A stretch of DNA of 20,214 nucleotides from a virus. The position numbers and the translations under genes were made by a program. The DNA lies in the IMG/VR virus record IMGVR_UViG_3300033273_000173, positions 1 through 20,214 of that record. One strand, written 5' to 3'. This document shows, one piece after another, positions 14,943 to 20,214 of this stretch. The notes under the pieces are model-generated. The model had not been told where the DNA came from and did no database searches. It saw nothing but the letters and a program-made list of their open reading frames with translations. How positions within the stretch are numbered: the stretch's first letter is position 1; each line of letters opens with the position of its first letter.

Positions 14943-16455
14943 ATTGGGTTCCTAATTGTTTGACGCCCTCTTGCAGCGCAGAAGGTCCAGCTTGCATAAG
15001 CATTTGCTGCATCTGTGCTTGCTGCATTTCTTGGGCGATTTGTTCTTCAGACTTAATCAAACCCTCAGTGTCGATGCCTAAGGCAGTCGCACGACGTTTG
15101 ATGTAGTCTTGTAGGTTGACGTATTGCTGTAGCACTTCTGGTCCTAAGGACTCAGCCATGCCACGAATGAAGAGGTCCAGCTTTCGTAAATCATGACCGC
15201 GTCCCAAGGCTTCCATACCTGTAACGATAGTGGGTTTGACCACATCGTCTGGCAGCTTTGGAAGTTTGTTAGCTTTGGTCAGTACATCAATCTTGCGATT
15301 AACGTATGGCAACTGAAACTCCATGCTCAGAATGCTGTAGATGCCACTCAAGGTGTCTTCAAGTTCACCTGCGAGGTATCTAATTTCTTCTGCTGTGACA
15401 CGTTCTGCGTCACGTTGAACGGATGATTGCAGCATAAACTGTTGGCTCAAACGTTCTTCAATTCCTGACATCGCTTGGTAAGCAACACGGTAGTCGTTGT
15501 ACTTTTCCATCTGTAGAACTGAAACGTCCTGACGGTTACCTTCAACGATTGCTGTGTTCTCAGCTTCAGCGATGGTGCGCATCCGTGTTGTGCCGTTTGG
15601 ATTCACCATAAAGAGAACCTTGGCAGCAGCGGCTGCACCTTCAACGATGGCCTGTGATAGGGCTTCGAGGGACCGTAGGTCGCCTAGAAGTTCTTCAACA
15701 AAGCCACGTCCATAGTCTTCACCATCAATGCGAGAGAAGCGTAGGGGTAGGAAGGGTACGCTTTCAGCGCGAAACTTACCTTTGGTCCCGTTGATTAACT
15801 CGCCTTTGACCTCTTGGTGTACGTGGAACATCTCGTTCTTACGTTCAACGTAGGTGAAAACCTCAAGTGTCTTTTCGTCACCTTCTAGTTTCCCTTGGAT
15901 TTTAGCAGCAGTTGCTTTGTCCAAACTATTAGGACTGACGTGTTCGACCGTCACGACCTCAAGCACGTCACCATTAGGCGCACGATTGACGACATAACTG
16001 TCTAAGTGGAACACGCGGACTTTATCTGAGCCTACGTGCAGTAGCACATTACCACCTACGATGAGGTGTTTCAGTGCCTCGTGTACCGCAACTCTGTCGC
16101 CAGCACTTTCAATCTCGCTCATCACCGCACGTTCATATTCACCCAATTGTTTTTCAACATCGGTACGTGCTTCAGGGTCGTCTGCCATTTGCTTAAGCGT
16201 GTATGGCTCGACCATAAAGCGGAAGAACGGTGCGTTCGGCGGCATCAATGCCAGCGAAAGTTTAGAGGCCAGATTGTTCACACCACGTGCGCCAATGCCC
16301 TGATAGGGCGTATACAAGTCTGATGTCTCGTTATGAGTATCAGGTGGTATTAGGCTAGGTATGGTGAGTTCTGAACAGTCTCTGGCTCTATCGAGGTAGG
16401 GCTGACGTAAATGTTCTAGTTCGCGGTAACGCTGTTCAGCCTTACCCATACTCAT
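14893..16455 (-). CDS. Portal (head-tail connector) protein, T7 gp8-like
   Basis: The 520-residue protein corresponds to T7 gp8 (536 aa), the dodecameric portal at the capsid vertex through which DNA is packaged and ejected. Conserved parts include the start (AEQRYRELEHLRQPYLDRARDC), LTIPSLIPP, GARGVNNLASKLSLALMPPNAPFFR (about 52-76), the RFSRIDGEDYGRGFVEELLGDL core (about 237-258) and the SVQRDAERVTAEEIRYLAGELE helix. The C-terminal about 70 residues are Gln- and Met-rich, with QMQQ runs. ATG 16455 has only a weak GTGAGA site, and ATG 16449 (Met3) is an alternative. It follows the 94-codon gene after eight bases. Confidence 0.96.
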   Translation of the reverse strand: MSMGKAEQRYRELEHLRQPYLDRARDCSELTIPSLIPPDTHNETSDLYTPYQGIGARGVNNLASKLSLALMPPNAPFFRFMVEPYTLKQMADDPEARTDVEKQLGEYERAVMSEIESAGDRVAVHEALKHLIVGGNVLLHVGSDKVRVFHLDSYVVNRAPNGDVLEVVTVEHVSPNSLDKATAAKIQGKLEGDEKTLEVFTYVERKNEMFHVHQEVKGELINGTKGKFRAESVPFLPLRFSRIDGEDYGRGFVEELLGDLRSLEALSQAIVEGAAAAAKVLFMVNPNGTTRMRTIAEAENTAIVEGNRQDVSVLQMEKYNDYRVAYQAMSGIEERLSQQFMLQSSVQRDAERVTAEEIRYLAGELEDTLSGIYSILSMEFQLPYVNRKIDVLTKANKLPKLPDDVVKPTIVTGMEALGRGHDLRKLDLFIRGMAESLGPEVLQQYVNLQDYIKRRATALGIDTEGLIKSEEQIAQEMQQAQMQQMLMQAGPSALQEGVKQLGTQYEQAQADAQNGGATNS

Positions 16456-16463
16456 TTACTGTC

Positions 16464-16748
16464 TCACTTGTTGATTTGTAGACCCGTCTGTTTCGCCATG
16501 TTTGCGATGACTGGGTCGAGGTCCACGCGAAGCTGTGAAGTGCCTTGCGCCTTTTTCAAAGTTGCACCTTTCTCAGCCTGTATCCCGCTCTCTGGATTAG
16601 TTGGGTCATAAACGTTCTGCATAACTGCGTTTGGACTAGCAGCAGATGACGTACCCATGACGGGTGCTGGAGCGGGGGGTGCGGGTGGTGGAGGCGTTGG
16701 AGCGACTTCCGCAGCTGCAGGAACCGATGGTGTGCGAAAAATGCACAT
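16464..16748 (-). CDS. Proline-rich small virion-type protein, possible gp7.3 analogue
   Basis: A 94-residue protein directly upstream of the portal gene. Residues about 9-30 are almost only Pro, Ala and Val (APTPPPPAPPAPAPV). A middle segment mentions NVYDPTNPESG, and the C-terminus (KGATLKKAQGTSQLRVDLDP) recalls the basic GKKSL end of T7 gp7.3, a small tail protein needed for adsorption that also maps just before gp8. Similar MC-starting, Pro-rich proteins occur at this locus in other marine podoviruses (from memory). An AGGAG site overlaps the stop codon of the preceding 59-codon gene. The homology to gp7.3 is inferred from position and C-terminal pattern only. Confidence 0.75.
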   Translation of the reverse strand: MCIFRTPSVPAAAEVAPTPPPPAPPAPAPVMGTSSAASPNAVMQNVYDPTNPESGIQAEKGATLKKAQGTSQLRVDLDPVIANMAKQTGLQINK

Positions 16749-16751
16749 AGG

Positions 16752-16931
16752 CTATTCTCCTGTTAATTGTCGTTTGGATTGTTCTTCAAATTGTCTACGA
16801 AGAAACTCAACGACTGAGCGTTGCCCACCACGCCACATTAGATGTTGATGTGTTTCATCTAATCGTGGAGACTGATTGGGAAAACGCTCTTCTAATTCGT
16901 TTAAGAGTTCTTCAGAAACGTATGGAAACAT
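16752..16931 (-). CDS. 59-residue conserved phage protein of unknown function
   Basis: This small gene has a strong GGAGG Shine-Dalgarno eight bases before ATG 16931, and its stop overlaps the ribosome-binding area of the next gene. The product starts MFPYVSEELLNELEERFPNQ and continues with a segment containing MWRGGQRSVVEFLRRQFEEQ. The F-P-Y-V-S-E/LL.ELE.RFP and GQRSV..FL..QFEEQ patterns match, from memory, a conserved short protein found just upstream of the portal genes in marine T7-like phages. It appears to be two amphipathic helices. No function is known to me; it may be a minor virion or assembly protein given its place in the late operon. Confidence 0.82.
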   Translation of the reverse strand: MFPYVSEELLNELEERFPNQSPRLDETHQHLMWRGGQRSVVEFLRRQFEEQSKRQLTGE

Positions 16932-16974
16932 TTAGTAATCCTCCATAGTGCAACCGTTTGTAAGGAACGTGATT

Positions 16975-17316
16975 ATGAAAAAATTTCTGTTGGTTGCTAT
17001 GATAGCTTTTGGTGCGCCAGCATTAGCGGATGTCCCTATATTGCCCTATTGTAAATCTGCGCTCACTCAGCAAATTTTATTGGGCATTGGTGGCGCACCG
17101 TATGAAACCCATAAACATAGCTACTACACTGGAATTGGCAGAGCTATTAAACCAGCCTATAAAGAAGAATTTTTTCAGAACATGCTTATGTTTGTTTATG
17201 AGGAAATTGGCGAGCAAAAAAGTGGGCGTGAGATAAGTAGTAGTTTTGCTAGAAGAACGTCAGAGTTTTTGTGCGAATTTTTTCTGACAAAACAAAAAGA
17301 AATTTGGCTTGAATAA
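16975..17316 (+). CDS. Plus-strand secreted protein of unknown function
   Basis: The 113-residue product has a classical Sec signal peptide: MKK, a hydrophobic core FLLVAMIAFGAP and a cleavage site ALA|DV after residue 18. The mature protein of about 95 residues has two cysteines (in PYC and EFLCEF), which could form a disulphide in the periplasm, and mixed helical content. I chose ATG 16975 over the in-frame ATG at 16948 because AAGGAA lies eight bases before it and the signal peptide starts there. The gene is AT-rich (about 38% GC by hand count, against 29/60 in an adjoining stretch of nrdJ) and ends two bases from the opposing nrdJ stop, which suggests a later insertion. No family is recognised. 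Confidence 0.8.
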   Translation: MKKFLLVAMIAFGAPALADVPILPYCKSALTQQILLGIGGAPYETHKHSYYTGIGRAIKPAYKEEFFQNMLMFVYEEIGEQKSGREISSSFARRTSEFLCEFFLTKQKEIWLE

Positions 17317-17318
17317 TG

Positions 17319-19010
17319 TTACTCACAACTCTTCTGCCCAGTCTCTGGGTCAAAATAGCAAGCCTCTGCGTTGTTCTCTTCTTCCTTAGGTGCATTCAGC
17401 ACACCATAGCGTTTACCCGCCGCACGGAATGTCGTGATGCCTTTGCATCCTAGCTTCCACGCATTCAAATACAGGTCTTTAAATTCGTCATAAGTAACGT
17501 CATCACCCACGTTGCAGGTTTTAGAGACTGCGCTATCGACGTACTTAGCCGCCAATGCCAGCACCATCAGATGTTCCTGTGCCGAAATTTCGTTGGCTGT
17601 ACGTCCACTGACACCAAGGCTGTAGGCATAATCCTCGACACGCTCGACCTGTGTCCCATCAAACTGTGTGATTGAACGGTCATAGTAGAGCATAAATGGG
17701 GGTTCGATGCCTGATGAAACATTGTCAGCTACCAGACTGATTGTGCCTGTAGGTGCAATGCTGGTGAGGTGTGAGTTACGAATACCGTTCTCGCTAATCT
17801 TCTCAAGAACCCAAACGGGTAGGGTCTGTACGAAGGGTGCTTCTAGGTATTCATCACAGTCGAAGAGGGGGTACGGTCCCTTTTCGCCAGCCAAGTCTGC
17901 ACTACTTGCATAAGTGTAGTCCCGAAGAGTGATTAAAATTTGCTCCGCAAACTCTAGGAACTCAGGGCTGGCATACGCTTTTCCTAGCATTTCCCCAGCA
18001 TTTGCCAGTCCTGTAATACCCAAGCCCATGCGACGTTTGTTATGCGCCTCAATGCGCTGCTGTGGCAGTGGGTAGATGGTACGGTCAACAACGTTATCCA
18101 TTGCACGAACAACGACTGGGATGTCTGCTTTGAATTGCTCAAAGTCAAACTCACCGTCCTGCACATATTTCACAAGATTGAATGAGCCTAAGAGACAGGC
18201 ACCATAGGGTGGCAGAGGTTGTTCACCACAGGGGTTGGTGGCGACAATATCTTCTAACTCACTGAGATTGTTCATCTTATTGATGGTATCAATGAACAAT
18301 ACCCCCGGTTCTGCCCAGTCCCAAGTGGACCGCATAATCATATCCCACAGGGCAACAGGGTCGACGTACTTGTAGGTTTCACCTTCAAACTTCAAAGCGA
18401 ATGGACGCTGCTTTTCAAGGCATTCCATAAACTCATCGGTCACACCGACAGACACATTAAATCCTGTCAGAGATGAGCCATCGTTTTTAGCTGTGATGAA
18501 CGCTTCAATATCAGGGTGGTCGATACGAAGCACACCCATCTGCGCACCACGTCTATGGCCAGAACTGGCGATGGTCTGACAGACAGCATCGAAGATACGC
18601 ATGAAGCTGACAGGGCCAGATGATTTACTGTCCAAAGATTTAATACGGTCGCCACGTGGACGTATCTTGGAAAAGTCATAACCAATCCCACCACCACGCC
18701 GCATTGTTTCAGCAGCTTCGGTGGCTCGTTTCATTATGCTTTCCATACTGTCTTCAATCGTACCGCTGACGAAGCAGTTGTAAGCTGTGGTTTGACGGGC
18801 AGCACCCATAGCGTTCTGGACACGACCAGCAGGAATGAAGCGCATGTCACGCAAGACATCCTTCAGTTCTTCGAAATGTTCTGGTGTGTCCTTCAGTGCA
18901 TCAGCGATGCGGACAATCTTACTATAAAAGTCTTCGCCAGTTTGACGGTACTTCTGTTGGTCAATCTCTTCGCTGATGGACAGGGTGGGGCCGTAATGAT
19001 TTTTGAGCAT
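17319..19010 (-). CDS. nrdJ: Class II (cobalamin-dependent) ribonucleoside-diphosphate or triphosphate reductase
   Basis: This 563-residue enzyme reduces ribonucleotides to deoxyribonucleotides for phage DNA synthesis, using adenosylcobalamin as radical source in class II enzymes. Key residues are visible: first redox Cys79 (YNCFVSG), the catalytic N259-x-C261-x-E263 set in NPCGEQPLPPYGACLLGSFN, second redox Cys272, the PTGTISL phosphate-binding loop (420-426), SSGIEPPF, and a C-terminal shuttle pair Cys551/Cys562. No separate radical subunit (NrdB) or activase gene is seen next to it. The compact size fits phage monomeric NrdJ. The start overlaps the DUF3310 stop (TAATG), with a GAGG site seven bases upstream. 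The host must make or import B12. Convergent with a plus-strand gene at its 3' end. Confidence 0.95.
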   Translation of the reverse strand: MLKNHYGPTLSISEEIDQQKYRQTGEDFYSKIVRIADALKDTPEHFEELKDVLRDMRFIPAGRVQNAMGAARQTTAYNCFVSGTIEDSMESIMKRATEAAETMRRGGGIGYDFSKIRPRGDRIKSLDSKSSGPVSFMRIFDAVCQTIASSGHRRGAQMGVLRIDHPDIEAFITAKNDGSSLTGFNVSVGVTDEFMECLEKQRPFALKFEGETYKYVDPVALWDMIMRSTWDWAEPGVLFIDTINKMNNLSELEDIVATNPCGEQPLPPYGACLLGSFNLVKYVQDGEFDFEQFKADIPVVVRAMDNVVDRTIYPLPQQRIEAHNKRRMGLGITGLANAGEMLGKAYASPEFLEFAEQILITLRDYTYASSADLAGEKGPYPLFDCDEYLEAPFVQTLPVWVLEKISENGIRNSHLTSIAPTGTISLVADNVSSGIEPPFMLYYDRSITQFDGTQVERVEDYAYSLGVSGRTANEISAQEHLMVLALAAKYVDSAVSKTCNVGDDVTYDEFKDLYLNAWKLGCKGITTFRAAGKRYGVLNAPKEEENNAEACYFDPETGQKSCE

Positions 19011-19255
19011 TATAGCACCTCGTTATTTTGTAGATGATTGATGCGCATTTCTGCGTACCGCATAACCTTATGCAGGTCGGTTATTTCTGATTGCTGTGCG
19101 TCCATACCGTCATAGGTTTTGAGGCCAGCACGGGCGGCATACTTAATGATGTTGCCGCGCCAGAACTCCATCTCGTTCTTCATGATGAACTCAATGGGTT
19201 CGATGTTGTATTCAGCGTAATGCTTCGGTCTGTAAATTATGTCGGTGGTGTCCAC
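19010..19255 (-). CDS. DUF3310 family small protein
   Basis: An 81-residue protein with the DUF3310 pattern: RPKHYAEYNIEPIEFI near the N-terminus, FWRGNIIKYAARAG in the centre, and a C-terminal DLHKVMRYAEMRI helix. The family is common in phages of many hosts, usually beside replication genes; some members are annotated as nucleotide kinase-like, but no activity is settled. The start is a GTG (no ATG precedes the conserved HY motif, and an in-frame stop lies upstream), with AAGG seven bases before it. It overlaps the exonuclease gene by 19 bases and the nrdJ start by one base, so it belongs to the replication operon. Confidence 0.9.
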   Translation of the reverse strand: MDTTDIIYRPKHYAEYNIEPIEFIMKNEMEFWRGNIIKYAARAGLKTYDGMDAQQSEITDLHKVMRYAEMRINHLQNNEVL

Positions 19256-19977
19256 GGAATGACCTTTCGTGTCTTAAAATTAAAGTCCGAAGCGCGGCAA
19301 ATACGGGCGACTTGTGCCTGTTGCAGGGCAACTTCGTATGAAAGTTTTTGTTTTGAATAAGCAGCCATAACAGCGTTCCACATCTCATTGATGTCAGCGC
19401 AGTCAGCTAAAATTTTTTGTGCAGTTTTGGGGCCAACAGTTGGACACCCAGCATACCCATCAGCGGCATCGCCAGTGAGCGTTTGCATCATATGATTATA
19501 GTCGGCTTCACGTTCGCTGATGCTGCGTGGTTCATCGTCTTTGGTAGGATTGTAGACCCTAGCAGGAATTGTCTTTAGGTCTTTGTCTTCCGACACGATG
19601 ATACAGTCAGTGTCTTTAGTAGCCTTGATGCCCAGCAAGTCGTCAGCTTCAAGGGTAGGGATACTGAACGCATCGTGTGCCTCAACCATCCAGTCCCTGA
19701 TTGCTGGTAGCAGCAGCGGCTTACGTGAGCCTGTGCGGTTGGCCTTGTAAGTTGGCAGTATGTCTTTGCGCCAGTTGTCTTTGTCAGTCAGGTACAGGCG
19801 TATGTCGCCTCCACCTAACTTTACTTTTAGGTCTGCAAAGTATGTCTCACAGTAATTCTGTGCGTCATCAATGTAGCCATGCAAGGTCCATAACCCATCA
19901 CCCCAATCCACTGCCTTTTCGACAGCCGTTGCTGCTTTGAAAGCAACGATGTCTGCGTCTATGAGGTAGGTTGTCAT
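19237..19977 (-). CDS. 5'-3' exonuclease, T7 gp6-like
   Basis: This 246-residue protein has the full set of FEN/5'-nuclease motifs: LIDADIV (Asp7, Asp9), YKANR (77-81), EADDLLG (Glu110, Asp112, Asp113), SEDKDL (129-134) and TGDAADGYAGCPTVGPKTA (168-186) with the helix-hairpin-helix and metal-binding Asp170 and Asp173. It should degrade host DNA to nucleotides and remove RNA primers, as T7 gp6 does, giving substrate for new phage DNA together with the neighbouring reductase. ATG 19977 overlaps the stop codon of the preceding small gene (ATGA). Shorter than T7 gp6 (300 aa), but with all the acidic residues in place. Confidence 0.95.
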   Translation of the reverse strand: MTTYLIDADIVAFKAATAVEKAVDWGDGLWTLHGYIDDAQNYCETYFADLKVKLGGGDIRLYLTDKDNWRKDILPTYKANRTGSRKPLLLPAIRDWMVEAHDAFSIPTLEADDLLGIKATKDTDCIIVSEDKDLKTIPARVYNPTKDDEPRSISEREADYNHMMQTLTGDAADGYAGCPTVGPKTAQKILADCADINEMWNAVMAAYSKQKLSYEVALQQAQVARICRASDFNFKTRKVIPWTPPT

Positions 19978-20186
19978 TGCACTTTACCCCCATCAATTCC
20001 GTAGACGTTTGTCGTTGGGGGTTCTTTCGGTATCATGTACTGAAGACATATGCGTGACGCCACCGTCAGTATCTCTTTGATGGCCTCATCACTGGACTGC
20101 GAATGCGCACGTGCGAGGTCGGACATGCTTTGTGACAAGGCAACGGTTGCCGCAATGTTCATATCTACATCGTAATCATCATGCAT
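19974..20186 (-). CDS. Small hypothetical protein upstream of the exonuclease
   Basis: A 70-residue acidic, mostly helical protein beginning MHDDYDVDMNIAATVALSQ, with a central SSDEAIKEILTVASRICLQYM helix and a flexible end. It has no signal peptide, membrane segment or known motif. GGGAGG lies about ten bases before ATG 20186, and its stop overlaps the exonuclease start by four bases, so it is in the replication operon. The frame stays open to the window edge, so a longer protein is possible, but the good ribosome site favours this start. Function not recognised. Confidence 0.7.
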   Translation of the reverse strand: MHDDYDVDMNIAATVALSQSMSDLARAHSQSSDEAIKEILTVASRICLQYMIPKEPPTTNVYGIDGGKVQ

Positions 20187-20214
20187 TTGTAAGTGCCTCC
20201 CATGATGTTGGAAA
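20179..20214 (-). CDS. Possible C-terminal end of an upstream gene
   Basis: A second frame entering from the right edge reads ...PTSWEALTNA and stops at TGA 20179-20181, inside the first codons of the next gene (ATGCATGA). Such short overlaps occur throughout this operon, so this may be the tail of an upstream replication gene. Only about 11 codons are visible, too few to name it. Confidence 0.35.
   Translation of the reverse strand, partial: FPTSWEALTNA

Noticed and set aside
15193-15426. Plus-strand ORF antisense to the portal gene, and similar ORFs of 60-120 codons elsewhere
   Set aside because: They lie wholly inside recognised genes on the other strand, lack ribosome-binding sites and show no family features.
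16948-16974. Earlier ATG giving a 122-residue form of the secreted protein
   Set aside because: The nine added residues (MQPFVRNVI) lack a ribosome site, while AAGGAA and the signal peptide place the start at 16975.
1-20214. tRNA genes, integrase or attachment sites
   Set aside because: I saw no cloverleaf-like sequence with typical arms, no recombinase gene and no direct repeats flanking a module; there is no sign of lysogeny in this window.

Overview
The window is part of a T7-like podovirus genome, probably from a marine phage. The minus strand carries, in T7 order, a replication/nucleotide segment (5'-3' exonuclease, DUF3310 protein, class II ribonucleotide reductase) followed by the virion block: gp7.3-like protein, portal gp8, scaffold gp9, capsid gp10, tail tubes gp11 and gp12, internal virion proteins gp13 to gp16, and tail fibre gp17. 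A cobalamin-dependent NrdJ next to a gp6-like exonuclease is typical of marine podoviruses (the SIO1/'cobavirus' roseophages and the cyanopodoviruses). The mid-40s GC content and the absence of photosynthesis genes make a Rhodobacterales-type host my preferred guess. This is inference: the DNA polymerase, terminase and any RNA polymerase lie outside the window.

Layout, in the direction of transcription (right to left): 20214-19010 is a tightly overlapping run of a small unknown gene, the exonuclease and a DUF3310 gene, leading into nrdJ (19010-17319). Next come two small genes (59 and 94 codons), portal, a 33-codon gene nested in the portal 3' end, scaffold, a 19-codon basic mini-gene and the capsid gene. 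A hairpin terminator follows the capsid gene at the position of T7 T-phi. Then come gp11, gp12, gp13, gp14, gp15, gp16, a second terminator, the tail fibre with 36-bp coding repeats, and a cut-off structural gene at the left edge.

The most unusual feature is a set of three plus-strand genes set into this otherwise one-directional operon, at 9054-9722, 13818-14030 and 16975-17316. Each begins with an export signal (a lipobox, a signal anchor and a signal peptide), has its own Shine-Dalgarno, and ends close to the 3' end of the opposing gene. The middle one has its own rho-independent terminator. They look like independently acquired cargo ('morons') that send proteins to the cell envelope, possibly to alter the host surface or exclude other phages. 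Two further overlooked items are the 19-residue protein with an AT-hook-like motif and the 33-residue Lys/Pro-rich ORF nested in the portal gene; both have good ribosome-binding sites.
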